NCBI GenBank assembly: GCA_038235275.1
Contig: JBBSUC010000002.1
Span: forward strand, 124,001-188,000
Length of the DNA: 64,000 nt
Source of the DNA: Persicitalea sp038235275
GTDB taxonomy: Bacteria > Bacteroidota > Bacteroidia > Cytophagales > Spirosomataceae
Direction of reading: 5' to 3'
This document shows, piece by piece, positions 17,401 through 26,162 of this stretch (within the stretch, counting starts at the first letter, position 1; each line of letters opens with the position of its first letter). A model generated the notes under the pieces. The model was not told the DNA's origin. It did not search any database and saw only the letters and a list, made by a program, of their open reading frames with translations. A program made the position numbers and the translations under genes.

Positions 17401-20400
17401 CCGGAAAAAGGCTCCGTTTTGTCCGCTCTGGTTGTCGTCGTTGTGCATGTGAATGTACATCCGCAGCCGCTTGCGAAACTGCATATCGATATTCACATTT
17501 TTGTACACCGCCCGTGAGTCGCCGTCGCGCAGGTCAGTCACGCACAGGCTCATCGACTGCTCATTGAGCTGAAAGTTTCCGGCGGGCTGCGTAATGTCCC
17601 GGTCACGCACCCAGCCCGGCGGTACGGCGTACACGTACTTTTTGGCGGCATTGTTGGCCTGGCTGTTCTCCTCGATGCTCACCGTTCCCACCGTGAAACG
17701 GGCGTCGTAAGGCTCAGGGACTTCCTGCAAGCCGGGGGCATCGAGGTCGGAGAGGTACTTGCGGTACTGCTGGCCCACCATCTGCAACTGCGCGAAGCGC
17801 AGCACCACGGGCTGCGGGAAATCGGTGAGGTACATCCGCACAAAACGGATGGACTTGAAGCCGTTAATCTGCCCTACTTTGCGAGTAAACTCCTTGATTG
17901 GCATTCGGAACAGGTACCAGTTGGCACCGTTAGCCACGGTTTTGTCCACGATAAATCCTTGCCCAATCGCCAGTCGGTTGGGTTTGAGGTCGATTTCGTA
18001 TTCGTAATACGCTTCGTTGTCGTTGACGGTGTTGTCCACGTTCAGATCCTCTGAGTCGGGTAGGTTTGTGGAGGCGGGAGTCACGCTGGCGTTGCTGTTG
18101 TTGGCGGTATTTTCGGGCGAGTTGCCCTCCATGCCCAGAAAGTCCTTATAGCGTTCCAGGATTTTCGCATTGTCCAGGTCCAGTTCTTCGCCGAGGTAAA
18201 ACCGAAAGTCATCACTGGAAGGATCGGCCAGGATGCGGTCGCGGGCCTGCGGTGTGAGGGTAGCAGGGAGTCGATCCAGGAAACGCTCCTTGAAATAGGC
18301 TCGCTCCTGCTGGCTGTTCAGGCCATCGAGTCCGACGTCCTGTTTCTGACGCGCGCCTGGCTCGTTGCTGAACGCATTGATAATGAACTGTTCCTTGGTC
18401 ACGCGGCCCCAGGCGGTGCTGTCTACGTTGATGCCCGGCCTCGGCTCCACAGGCAGACCGTTTTCGAAATTGAAGCGTCCGTCGGGAATGACATCTTCCG
18501 AAATATCGCCTAAATTGAAGACCAGTTTACCGCCCGTCGTGTTGTTCTTGTCCTCCACGCCATCGAGCACCACACCATTAGGGCCCTCGATGAAAGGGTC
18601 CATGAGCCAAAACTCGATGTTCTCGATGTTAGCATTATCGAAGTCAATGTCCGAAGTGACCGCCCGGCTGATGGCCCCGAAGTTGCGGCGCGGGTTTTTC
18701 AATCGCCCGTCGTTGTCCAGGTCGGGGTTATAATTGTACATTCCCCGCTCGCTCGGGAAGTAGGCAATATCGAGTATGTTCTGCGGTAGATTGATCGGTG
18801 GCACCGATCGGCCGGGGAACAAATCCTGCGGCCTAAACAGCGTAACGTAGAAATTTTTAGTATCGTCGTCATCGATATTTGGTGGCCGAAGATTGAAACC
18901 CAACCCACTATACTGAAACAGGTTATCTACCGTATAGGCCGATATCTTGGCTCGGCGAAAGCCGAATTCCAGCGGATTGTCCGGCGAACCTTGCGGGAAC
19001 TGCTGCGGCGTGGAACCCAGCCGCCAGCGCGTGGGCTGTCGCGTGAGGTCGTAAATGGTACGGGCCGCCTCGAAGTCGTCCACCAGCGAGCGGTCCTTCA
19101 CCAGCGGCGACACGCCGGGAAACAGCTTGGCGACTTCACCTTTGAACTGAATGCTCGAAGGTTCCTTCGTCTGGATCAAGGGTAATTTGTCCAGCCACTT
19201 GGTCAAAAAAGGCGCGTCTTTGCGTAAGTTGACGTCGAAGCCCACGATGGTGTTATTGGTCGGCTCGTTGCCGATCGCCACGCGGGTGAGGTAGCCAGCG
19301 GGCGTTTCCCGGTGGTTCATCACCGTGGCCCCGATGTTGATGTCGTTGCTCACCAGGTAGTCCAGTCGGGTGCCAAACAACGTCCTGATTTGATTGTTGA
19401 ACAGGTCAGGGCGCTCAAACTCGATGACAATCTCGCGCCCGGAATTCAGCACGCTGGGGTTGACGATGCGGACGCGGCCAATCTGCGCCTCGACGATAAA
19501 ATCTACGCCGGGCGATAGTGACACGCCCCCGGAGGTCACCGTCACCGACTCTTCCGATACGCCGTAGGGCAGTTGCACCTCAGCCCCGCCCGCCGACTGG
19601 TAGGCACCTTTCAGATAAAATTTATTGCGCTCGTTGATCTGCTGCGCGTCGATTTGGGTGGTGTTGTAAAGTTCGGGGAAGACGTACTTGTTCTTCAAAA
19701 TATCCTCGTCCGCGTCGAAAAACTTAGCCAGGCTCGAGCCGAAGGGTTCCAATACCGGAAAGAAAACGCGTCCCGTGCGGGAGTCGATGGTGACGCCCTC
19801 CACGAAGTCGAAGTTGCCGTCGGGCTGCAAATCATTGACGGGATTCAGGCGATCCAGGCCCATGACGCGCAGCAGCGGCTTGTTTTGGAGGTTGCGGCCT
19901 TCCTGCAAATTCGGGTTGTCGATGCCCGTCAGGTCGTCTTTATATATTACCCGAAGCTGAAAACCCTGGCGATCGATTTGGTTAGTCCCCAGGGCGTACA
20001 CGTTTTTCATCATCAAATCCCACATCGGCAACTGGGTGTTATTGCGGATGGTGGAGGATTTGAGCAATTTCAGCGCAATCACCTGATCGTCGGGACGGGC
20101 CTGGTAATCCTCCGTGAGTTCGCCAACTTTGTAGGCACGGCCGTTCAACGTGTATTCGTAGGCCACGGCCAGCACCTCGTCGTTGCGCAGCGGCACCGTC
20201 AGCGACAGGTAACCGAGTTGGGGGCTGAAGTGGTACTCACTCTCCCCCAGCAGCCGCTTGGCCCCGCGCAGCACCTCGAAGTCCACGCTTTTTTCCAAAC
20301 CCAGCGTATTGGTCAACTCGAAAGTAGTGCGATCTATCTGGCGGAACGCCTCGTTCTCGCGCAGGCTGCGGTACAGGCCGTTGCTCTCGTTGTCGGCGGG

Positions 20401-21630
20401 CAATTTGGGCTGAAGCGGCTGAAGTGCGGGAAGACTTTTTTTGTAGGGACTCGGTTCGCCCAAGTCGGCGAAAGCGGCCAGGTTACGCAGCGACTGGGTG
20501 TTGGTGGTGCGGTTAGTAACGTACACCTCCAAACGCGTGATCGTGACGCCTGAGGTAATGGCAGGCAGCGATTTGAGCGATCCTTCGTAGATAGTCCTGA
20601 AATATTGCGAGAGGAAAAAGTGGCGGTTTTCGTCGTAGTTGTCCGCTCTGATCTCGAAGTCCTGCGTTTGCGCCCCGCCCCGCAACACCCGGCGTTCCTT
20701 GCGCGACCGCTGCACCGACCCCACGAAAGTAGCGTTCAGTCGCCCGAATTGTAGCTCGGCTTTGGCCCCGAACAGGTTCTGCACGCCCGGAATCAACTGG
20801 CTGTTGATGGGCCAACTGATGTTACCCGCTTCCAGCTTGCGCACCAGACTTTCCTCGGGAGCTTTGTAGTTTAATTTTAAGGCATTTTCAAAGTTGAAAC
20901 TGGCCTTGGTATCGAAATTGGTCAGAAAGCCCAGCTTATCGCCAATCTTGGCGTTGAAGTTGATATTGATCTGTTCGTTGAAAATGAAGTTGGTGTTACG
21001 CCGCTGCCGGATGGGAATCGACGGATTGTCGATGAACTGGTGCAGCACGCCAAAATCAAGGGCTACGAAACCATTGGGTTTAAAATCCGAAAAATCCTGC
21101 CCCAGGAGTTTGTCCAAAGCTGGCGGCAGGTCGAGCTTGGGCAGCAGTCCGCGCCCGCCCATCGCGCTCTTGCCGTCGAGCCGCGCCGAGTACTCACGCA
21201 TGAGCGTCTCGAACGCCCGCCGCCGCTGCATTTCATTGTAGGTATTCAGGTCCACACTTTCCGTGGGGCGGTAGTTGAGCGTGCCTTTGGGGGTTTTAAC
21301 GTCTTCCTGGATTACTACCCGACCCGTGCTGTCGAGGCCCATCGTCGTGCCGATGTTCTTTGGATCATTCAGGTAGTAGGAAGAGCGTGGGCGCGGGTCC
21401 GAGAAGCGGTTGCGGTAATAATCCTGCCAGTCCAGCCTGGGGCTGCGGCCCGACTTTTTTAGGCTGTCACCCGTGGTATCGGCAGCGACTGTTGCGGATT
21501 CGTAGGTCACGAATGGGCTAACGTTCTCCTGGTCGGAGAGCGTAATGTTACCCGTGGTTTCGGCCAGTAAATAAGCACCGACGGTAAGAGCAACGGTACG
21601 GAATAGTAGCTGGTAAATGTTTCCTGACAA
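14452..21630 (-). CDS. sprA: SprA/Sov, outer-membrane translocon of the type IX secretion system
   Basis: A giant protein of 2392 residues, the usual SprA length (about 2300-2500). SprA forms the very large outer-membrane beta-barrel through which T9SS cargo leaves the cell and is needed for gliding in Flavobacterium. Seen here are an N-terminal hydrophobic stretch (residues 4-23), a FVALDFG...FNEQININFNAKIGDKLGF region typical of the family, and many aromatic-rich barrel strands to the C-terminal VQVKFNLAE. The frame begins with TTG 21630 and no better ATG is in reach, so the start is uncertain by some codons. ruvA lies upstream, a neighbourhood seen in other Bacteroidota. No C-terminal T9SS sorting domain was recognised in the window's products. 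Confidence 0.95.
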   Translation of the reverse strand: MSGNIYQLLFRTVALTVGAYLLAETTGNITLSDQENVSPFVTYESATVAADTTGDSLKKSGRSPRLDWQDYYRNRFSDPRPRSSYYLNDPKNIGTTMGLDSTGRVVIQEDVKTPKGTLNYRPTESVDLNTYNEMQRRRAFETLMREYSARLDGKSAMGGRGLLPKLDLPPALDKLLGQDFSDFKPNGFVALDFGVLHQFIDNPSIPIRQRRNTNFIFNEQININFNAKIGDKLGFLTNFDTKASFNFENALKLNYKAPEESLVRKLEAGNISWPINSQLIPGVQNLFGAKAELQFGRLNATFVGSVQRSRKERRVLRGGAQTQDFEIRADNYDENRHFFLSQYFRTIYEGSLKSLPAITSGVTITRLEVYVTNRTTNTQSLRNLAAFADLGEPSPYKKSLPALQPLQPKLPADNESNGLYRSLRENEAFRQIDRTTFELTNTLGLEKSVDFEVLRGAKRLLGESEYHFSPQLGYLSLTVPLRNDEVLAVAYEYTLNGRAYKVGELTEDYQARPDDQVIALKLLKSSTIRNNTQLPMWDLMMKNVYALGTNQIDRQGFQLRVIYKDDLTGIDNPNLQEGRNLQNKPLLRVMGLDRLNPVNDLQPDGNFDFVEGVTIDSRTGRVFFPVLEPFGSSLAKFFDADEDILKNKYVFPELYNTTQIDAQQINERNKFYLKGAYQSAGGAEVQLPYGVSEESVTVTSGGVSLSPGVDFIVEAQIGRVRIVNPSVLNSGREIVIEFERPDLFNNQIRTLFGTRLDYLVSNDINIGATVMNHRETPAGYLTRVAIGNEPTNNTIVGFDVNLRKDAPFLTKWLDKLPLIQTKEPSSIQFKGEVAKLFPGVSPLVKDRSLVDDFEAARTIYDLTRQPTRWRLGSTPQQFPQGSPDNPLEFGFRRAKISAYTVDNLFQYSGLGFNLRPPNIDDDDTKNFYVTLFRPQDLFPGRSVPPINLPQNILDIAYFPSERGMYNYNPDLDNDGRLKNPRRNFGAISRAVTSDIDFDNANIENIEFWLMDPFIEGPNGVVLDGVEDKNNTTGGKLVFNLGDISEDVIPDGRFNFENGLPVEPRPGINVDSTAWGRVTKEQFIINAFSNEPGARQKQDVGLDGLNSQQERAYFKERFLDRLPATLTPQARDRILADPSSDDFRFYLGEELDLDNAKILERYKDFLGMEGNSPENTANNSNASVTPASTNLPDSEDLNVDNTVNDNEAYYEYEIDLKPNRLAIGQGFIVDKTVANGANWYLFRMPIKEFTRKVGQINGFKSIRFVRMYLTDFPQPVVLRFAQLQMVGQQYRKYLSDLDAPGLQEVPEPYDARFTVGTVSIEENSQANNAAKKYVYAVPPGWVRDRDITQPAGNFQLNEQSMSLCVTDLRDGDSRAVYKNVNIDMQFRKRLRMYIHMHNDDNQSGQNGAFFRLGTDLTQNYYEIEIANLQATPENVNAAEAVWPEQNEMNIAFADLINAKAQRNRSDGARSIPYSINIIDQLTGRPYRITVVGNPDLSAVRVMMIGMRNPKSADGQNKTFCLWVNELHVEGFDQTAGEAAVAQLNAKLADFATVTASGRIETFGFGSVQQRIGERARSTTSEFGISSNIQVDKLLPQQWGFSIPLYVNYDKRRIVPHFNPLDPDTELKTSLENLDGPEAKDRFRRLVEDNTVRRGINLSNVRKIKTKEGAKNHFYDFENLAFTYAYSDMLRTNILTEAYAQQKYRGGVAYTYAAQPKAFEPFRKWETESRYLNFIKDFNLTLLPTQVSVRADVDRSFTKTQLRNSDLTTAGMQPFYEKYFWFNRYYDLNWNLTRNVVLTYNTVANAIIDEPQGDINTEVKQDSLWNNFKKLGRIKNFDQRIRMTYRLPLDKIPLVDWMRADYNHTISYNFQANALGLVDSLGIPFGNIVRNSRERGITGQVDFVALYNKLKYLRFANSPSQERKNFARSPGDIEDLPAPPSQALKNIARVLMTVRGINVSYTILETTALPGFLPTPRYFGLSDANAPGLPFVLGNQSRDIHVRAAENGWITPSTVQNQPFQQTVQKNFNFRTTLEPFKDFRMQIEGRLTRQDAYQEFYRPDAPGGSYVSQSPVRNGQFSMSFLSFRTAFARAQKDNSSPVFDRFRDYRTVLKDRLNVENKSDGEYNENSQDVLIPAFFAAYTGKDPSTVRISPFLGFPMPNWRIDYNGLAQLKPFKKMFSSFTLTHNYISNYSVGNFTSSLGYEALYVNLAVTGYPLSGRNNYLGQYVPVFVMSTVTMQEKFSPLVGVNFRTQSRITGRVDYNRDRTIALNLANSQVAELFNQDLTIAIGFTKNNVKIPFKINGAKTKLKNDLIFNFSMTFRDTRALQRKFDGQIIPVAGNINFQLHPTLAYQVNNRLNVQFYFDRTFNDPLVTNSFYRSTTAGGVQVKFNLAE

Positions 21631-21670
21631 AGCCTATTTCACTTGGTTAAAAGAGGGTAGGGTCTAGTGA

Positions 21671-21691
21671 AAGGATGGGTAAGCCATCCTT
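21671..21691. repeat. short inverted repeat before sprA
   Basis: AAGGATGG (21671-21678) and CCATCCTT (21684-21691) form a perfect 8-bp stem with a 5-nt loop, 41 bp upstream of the sprA start. It could be part of the sprA leader or an operator. There is no T run to suggest a terminator. Confidence 0.5.
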
Positions 21692-21787
21692 GAATACTTT
21701 GACCGGGGGACGTCGTGTTAGACACAAAACGGCCAAAACCTTGCCAATATTCTTTCGGCGGGAAATAATTATGAATGAGTCTAGGTG

Positions 21788-21866
21788 GACGCTGGATTTT
21801 GGACTTTAGACACTGGAGTCTTTAAAGTCTCCAAAATTCATTGTCCAACGTCCAAAATCCAACGTC
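21788..21866. repeat. large intergenic hairpin between ruvA and sprA
   Basis: Outer arms of 17 bp (21788-21804 and 21850-21866) pair at 16 positions, both built on the word GGATTTTGGAC. Inside them a second hairpin, GGAGTCTTT and AAAGTCTCC, pairs at 8 of 9 positions. It starts 4 bp after the ruvA stop codon and belongs to the same style of iterated-word spacer as those near gldF and ctaG, though its words differ. Confidence 0.8.
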
Positions 21867-21869
21867 TAT

Positions 21870-22460
21870 CTAGCGCAGAGCCAGTTTGATGAGTTCCTCG
21901 ACGGTAAGTTGGTCGCCTTCGCGCTTGATGATCGTATCAAGACTTTTCTCGGCGGAGACTTTGGGAATGCCCAGCGTCACCAGCGCTGCCAGCGCTTCGC
22001 TGCGGCTACTACCACCCGTAATACCAGCCAAAAATGGCACAGGCGAGGTGAGCGAATCCTTACGCATCTTGTCCTTTAATTCCAAAATAACACGCTGCGC
22101 GGTTTTGGAACCAATACCCTTGATGGACTGCACCACGCGTACGTCCTCGTTCATGATCGCGTGGCGAATTTCGCCCGACGACAAGGAGGAAAGCATCACC
22201 AAAGCCGTGGCCGGCCCCACGCCCGACACACCCACCAAGTCCAGGAACAGCGTTTTTTCGTCCGGTATGGCGAATCCGAAAAGGATATGGGCGTCCTCGC
22301 GAATATTTAAGTAGGTAAAAATCTTGCCCTTCTCCCCCACTTCGGGCATGGCCGAATAAGTTTGGAGAGAAATGCGGACTTCGTAGCCCACACCCTGCAC
22401 GTCGATAATGGCGTAGGCGGGATCTTTATAAGCAACTTTTCCTTCGAGGTAGGCGATCAT
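21870..22460 (-). CDS. ruvA: Holliday junction branch migration protein RuvA
   Basis: A 196-residue protein with the three RuvA domains: OB fold (MIAYLEGKVAYKDPAYAIID and GVGYEVRISLQTY), the tandem helix-hairpin-helix centre (LVGVSGVGPATALVMLSSLS, SIKGIGSKTAQRVILELKDK), and a short C-terminal domain (ALAALVTLGIPKVSAEKSL). RuvA tetramers hold Holliday junctions while RuvB drives branch migration. ruvB and ruvC are not adjacent. It begins 22 bp after the transglycosylase stop, so the two are probably cotranscribed, with sprA further downstream. Confidence 0.97.
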   Translation of the reverse strand: MIAYLEGKVAYKDPAYAIIDVQGVGYEVRISLQTYSAMPEVGEKGKIFTYLNIREDAHILFGFAIPDEKTLFLDLVGVSGVGPATALVMLSSLSSGEIRHAIMNEDVRVVQSIKGIGSKTAQRVILELKDKMRKDSLTSPVPFLAGITGGSSRSEALAALVTLGIPKVSAEKSLDTIIKREGDQLTVEELIKLALR

Positions 22461-22482
22461 TGGTGTGGCTTTGTCGCTTTTC

Positions 22483-24228
22483 TTACGCTGTAATCAAAAG
22501 CTTCATACCGGCTTTGATTTTACTGTTTTTCATGCGGTTGGCGGCTTTGATTTTATCGACCGACAGGCCATAACGCTGCGAGATGGTCCAGAGCGTGTCG
22601 CCACGCTGCACGGTGTGGTACTTGGGTTTTACCTGGATTTTACTTTTAGTTGAAGCTACGGCGGTGCTGATACTAGCCGGGCTCCCGCTAATAATTTTCA
22701 GTTTTTGCCCCGCCATGATTTTGCCGCTGCTCAGGTTATTCCAAACCTTAATGTCATTGACGCTAACGGAATGGCGGCGAGAAATTTCGATCAGGTTATC
22801 GCCCCGACGAACAATGTACGTGTCAGTTTTGGGAGTAGGCTTTGGCTTGGCGGCTTTGGCGGGTTTTACTTCTGGTTGCGCTTCTACCTGACTGGCGTCG
22901 GCTACCAGTTCTTTGCTATTGCTGGCTTCTGTGGTGTCTATTTCTTCTTCTGTTGTAGTATTTTTTGCCAAAACAACTGTCGGCTCAGCCGATGCCTTGG
23001 GCACGGGGCGAGGAGCGACCCGCACTTGCCGAACAATCGTCAAACGTTGGCCGCGCAGCAATTTATTGCTTCTCAAACGGTTCCAGCTTTTCACTTCGCT
23101 CACGCTCACACCGTAACGCCGGGCTACTGCGGTCAGCGTTTCGCCGCTGCGCACGGTATGCCGCAGGCGCTTGGTGGCGTAATCGCCTTCCTCCCCGGCG
23201 GACGCCAGCATTACACCGGATGATACCCGCTTCGATGCCGAATCGAGGATAGCCAGCCGGTCGGGCTGCATAATGCCAAATTTCTGGGCGGGTACTTTCA
23301 AGGCAAAGCCGCGCGTATACTCAGGGAGTTCGGTGTTGATAATCTGCGGATTCAGACGCTGGATTTCTTCCATCGAAACGCCGCTCAGCGAGGCAAAGGT
23401 GGTCAAATTCAGGTAGCCATTGACTTGAATCGTGTCAGAAACGGTTGGGAATTGTGTGACGTTGGGGGCAATGCCGTGGTCTTCGCCGTAGTGCATCATG
23501 TAGAGCATGGCCACGAATTGCGGCACGTAGCCACGCGTCTGCTTGGGTAATGCATTGTAGATTCCCCAGAAGGTGTTGCCGCCGCTGCGGCGCATGGCGC
23601 GCTTTACGTTGCCGGGCCCACAGTTGTAGGAGGCCAGAGCCATTTCCCAGTCGCCGAAGATATTGTAAAGTTGTTTCAAATACCGACAAGCCGCGTCGGT
23701 AGACTTATCAGGATCGAAACGCTCATCAATGTACGAATCCTGCTTCAGGCCCATCTCACGACCCGTGGCCCGCATGAACTGCCAAAGCCCGCCCGCCCCG
23801 GCGTAGGAAATGATTTTGGGATTGAGCCCCGACTCGATCATGGAAAGATACTTCAACTCGTCCGGCATATCGTACTTCGCCAGAGCCTTTTCATAAATGG
23901 GGAAGAAAAGGTTTTTGTCTTCCATCATCCGCCGCGTAAAATCGGGTTTGGTGTAGATGAAGTACTCCACGAACTTGTGCGACTCGGCGTGATACACCAG
24001 CGGGATTCTTTTTTGGAGTAAACCAAAACGCTCCCTAACCAGGTCGGTCGGCACCCGGTTGGCGGGCTCTTCGATTTGGGGAAGCAGATCGGTAGCCGCA
24101 ATGCTAAGCGTGTCGGATTCGTAAATAATTTCGTCCTGTTGCAACTGCGGAACGGCAAACACGGGGAGGTTGCACAGGGCCAGGGCGGCGAAAGCTGCCA
24201 GATTCACGACTCGCTTGGATAGGTTCAT
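22483..24228 (-). CDS. lytic transglycosylase with three LysM domains (MltD-like)
   Basis: A 581-residue periplasmic enzyme that cleaves peptidoglycan glycan strands. A signal peptide (residues 1-25) is followed by the SLT domain, where E132 in LSMIESGLNP is the predicted catalytic acid and AGAGGLWQFM and ASYNCGPGNVKRA are typical. Three LysM repeats follow at roughly 355-400, 470-515 and 537-580, each with the RxGDxLxxIxxRxxVSVxxIKxWN pattern; they bind GlcNAc chains. It precedes ruvA and sprA in the same direction. Wall remodelling near SprA would make functional sense, but that is inference. Confidence 0.94.
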   Translation of the reverse strand: MNLSKRVVNLAAFAALALCNLPVFAVPQLQQDEIIYESDTLSIAATDLLPQIEEPANRVPTDLVRERFGLLQKRIPLVYHAESHKFVEYFIYTKPDFTRRMMEDKNLFFPIYEKALAKYDMPDELKYLSMIESGLNPKIISYAGAGGLWQFMRATGREMGLKQDSYIDERFDPDKSTDAACRYLKQLYNIFGDWEMALASYNCGPGNVKRAMRRSGGNTFWGIYNALPKQTRGYVPQFVAMLYMMHYGEDHGIAPNVTQFPTVSDTIQVNGYLNLTTFASLSGVSMEEIQRLNPQIINTELPEYTRGFALKVPAQKFGIMQPDRLAILDSASKRVSSGVMLASAGEEGDYATKRLRHTVRSGETLTAVARRYGVSVSEVKSWNRLRSNKLLRGQRLTIVRQVRVAPRPVPKASAEPTVVLAKNTTTEEEIDTTEASNSKELVADASQVEAQPEVKPAKAAKPKPTPKTDTYIVRRGDNLIEISRRHSVSVNDIKVWNNLSSGKIMAGQKLKIISGSPASISTAVASTKSKIQVKPKYHTVQRGDTLWTISQRYGLSVDKIKAANRMKNSKIKAGMKLLITA

Positions 24229-24289
24229 CAGTGTCGGGTAGTTTGGTTTTAGGATAGTATTTTACAAAGCCTGGAATAGTAAAAAACTA

Positions 24290-25753
24290 CTACGTTTTTT
24301 CCAGGGTGGCAATTATTTCGGACAAGAGGTGAGAAAAGGAGAGTAATTTTTCTTCTTCAAAAGCCTTGGTCATTATTTGCAGACCGATAGGCAAACCGTT
24401 TTCATCCAGCCCGTTGGGAATGGAAATAGCGGGCGTTCCAGCGACGTTGGCCCCTACAGTAAATATGTCGGCCAAATACATCTGTAAGGAATCGTCCATT
24501 TTTTCTCCCAGTTTAAAAGCGGTAGTCGGCGTCACGGGAGAAATCAGGAAATCGTATTGGGTTAGGAGTCGCTCGGTTTCTGAGCGTATCAGTTTTCTAA
24601 CGCGTTGCGCTTTGGTATAGTATGCGTCGTAGTAATTTGCGCTGAGTACAAAAGTACCCAGCAAAATCCGCCGCCGCACTTCCTCGCCAAAGCCCTCGGT
24701 GCGGGATTTTTTGTATAGACTTTCCAGGTCAACGGCCTGTTTGCTGCGGTAGCCGTAACGAACCCCGTCGAAGCGGGCCAGGTTAGAACTGGCCTCGGCG
24801 GTGGTCAATACATAGTAAGTGGGAAGACCGTATTTCAGCAGCGGCATTTCCACGGGTTCCACTGTGTGTCCCTGCTCGCGCAGTTGCTCGATGACCTCCC
24901 TTGTGCGCTGCCGAATGGCGGGGGCCACGGCCCCGCTTTCCACCGATTCGCGCAGGTAACCCACGCGCGCCTTGGCGCCTTCATCCCAGGTTATTTTTTT
25001 GGAATACTTCGGTACCTCTCTGGTCGAAACCGTGCTGTCGAATTCATCGGCTCCGGCCATGATTTCCAGCAACAGCGCGGCGTCTTCCACGCTCCTGGTG
25101 ATTGGCCCAATGCAATCGAAGGAAGAAGCGTAGGCGATTAGCCCCCAGCGCGAGACGCGACCGTAAGAAGGTTTCAGTCCCACCACGCCACAAAAAGCGG
25201 CGGGTTGCCGGACAGAACCGCCTGTGTCGCTACCCAGCGAAGCGTGGCACAGGCCGGCTTGCACGGCCACCGCCGAACCACCGGACGAGCCCCCCGGTAC
25301 CCGCGCTTGGTCGGCGGCGTTACGCACTGGGCCGAAATACGAGCTTTCGTTGGACGAGCCCATCGCGAATTCGTCGCAGTTCTGCCGACCAATGATGATG
25401 GCATCTTCGTCGAGCAGCCGCTGCACCGCCGTGGCCGTAAAGGGAGATTTGTAATTGTCGAGGATTCGGCTGCCTGCTTGCACGCCGTGGCCAGCGTAGC
25501 AAAGTACGTCTTTGATGCCCAGCACCAGTCCGGCGAGCCGCCCGACGGAGCGCCGCCCGGCCGTACCAGCGGCCAGTTTAGCGTCAATTTTCTCCGCCCG
25601 TCGTAGGGCTTCGTCGGCATAGACTTCCACGAAGGCGTTGAGGTGCTTGTGGTCTTCAATACGGGCGAGGTACTGCCCGACCAATTCAGTGCAAGTCGTG
25701 TTACCGGCTTGCAAATCGCTCTGAATAGTATACAGCGTAAGGTATTCTTTCAA
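24290..25753 (-). CDS. gatA: Asp-tRNA(Asn)/Glu-tRNA(Gln) amidotransferase subunit A
   Basis: A 487-residue amidase-signature enzyme. The catalytic triad is visible with canonical spacing: K81 (VLGIKDVL), S156 in GGSSGGS and S180 in SDTGGSVRQP. GatA releases ammonia from glutamine and channels it to GatB, turning Glu-tRNA(Gln) or Asp-tRNA(Asn) into the amidated form. The FCGVVGLKPSYGRVSRWGLI stretch is diagnostic for GatA over other amidases. gatB and gatC are not adjacent. The start is ATG 25753. It is 61 bp upstream of the transglycosylase gene. Confidence 0.95.
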   Translation of the reverse strand: MKEYLTLYTIQSDLQAGNTTCTELVGQYLARIEDHKHLNAFVEVYADEALRRAEKIDAKLAAGTAGRRSVGRLAGLVLGIKDVLCYAGHGVQAGSRILDNYKSPFTATAVQRLLDEDAIIIGRQNCDEFAMGSSNESSYFGPVRNAADQARVPGGSSGGSAVAVQAGLCHASLGSDTGGSVRQPAAFCGVVGLKPSYGRVSRWGLIAYASSFDCIGPITRSVEDAALLLEIMAGADEFDSTVSTREVPKYSKKITWDEGAKARVGYLRESVESGAVAPAIRQRTREVIEQLREQGHTVEPVEMPLLKYGLPTYYVLTTAEASSNLARFDGVRYGYRSKQAVDLESLYKKSRTEGFGEEVRRRILLGTFVLSANYYDAYYTKAQRVRKLIRSETERLLTQYDFLISPVTPTTAFKLGEKMDDSLQMYLADIFTVGANVAGTPAISIPNGLDENGLPIGLQIMTKAFEEEKLLSFSHLLSEIIATLEKT

Positions 25754-25783
25754 TTAAGCGGAGAGTTCGTTTTTTACAAACAA

Positions 25784-25837
25784 AAAAACAGAGTCGACCT
25801 GGAATAGGCCTTTTTACAGTCTAACCCAAATCGACTC
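25784..25837 (-). terminator. possible terminator downstream of tatA
   Basis: GAGTCGA (25791-25797) and TCGACTC (25831-25837) pair, and on the minus strand the hairpin is followed by a T tract (complement of 25783-25788). The loop is long, about 33 nt. It lies between tatA and gatA, so tatA may be a separate unit. Confidence 0.55.
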
Positions 25838-25893
25838 CGGGGAAAGAAACACAAGAGACTCTTAACGAGCGCCTTTTAGCGAGCGCCTCTAAA

Positions 25894-26103
25894 TCAGAGC
25901 TTCGTGTCCTCCATGCCTTTCTCGATATTCTCCTTTACGTCTTTAGTCGCATTCTTGAACTCGTTGATGCCCTGACCGAGGCCACGCATAAGTTCGGGGA
26001 TTTTCTTAGCGCCAAAGAAAAGTAAGATAAACAGCGCTACGAGGAAAATTTCCTGTCCGCCCAGTCCCATAAATGCCAAAATTGATCCGAATTCCATGTT
26101 CAT
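25894..26103 (-). CDS. tatA: Sec-independent translocase subunit TatA/TatE family
   Basis: A 69-residue protein with one N-terminal transmembrane helix (EIFLVALFILLFFGAKKIPE) followed by an amphipathic helix (LMRGLGQGINEFKNATKDVK) and a charged tail. The FGxKKIPEL hinge is the family mark. TatA oligomers form the passage for folded, twin-arginine proteins; at least three candidate Tat substrates lie in this window (at 13521, 52782 and 56496). tatC is not adjacent. Two ATG codons, 26103 and 26097, compete as the start. Confidence 0.94.
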   Translation of the reverse strand: MNMEFGSILAFMGLGGQEIFLVALFILLFFGAKKIPELMRGLGQGINEFKNATKDVKENIEKGMEDTKL

Positions 26104-26162
26104 CGCTTTTTAATTGAATACAAATTTAATTAATACTTTTTGCCCATACAAGAATTGTTTCA

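Noticed and set aside
19573..20553. 326-codon frame on the plus strand inside sprA
   Set aside because: It is antisense to the clearly conserved sprA sequence; the GC-rich codon use of sprA leaves the opposite strand open.
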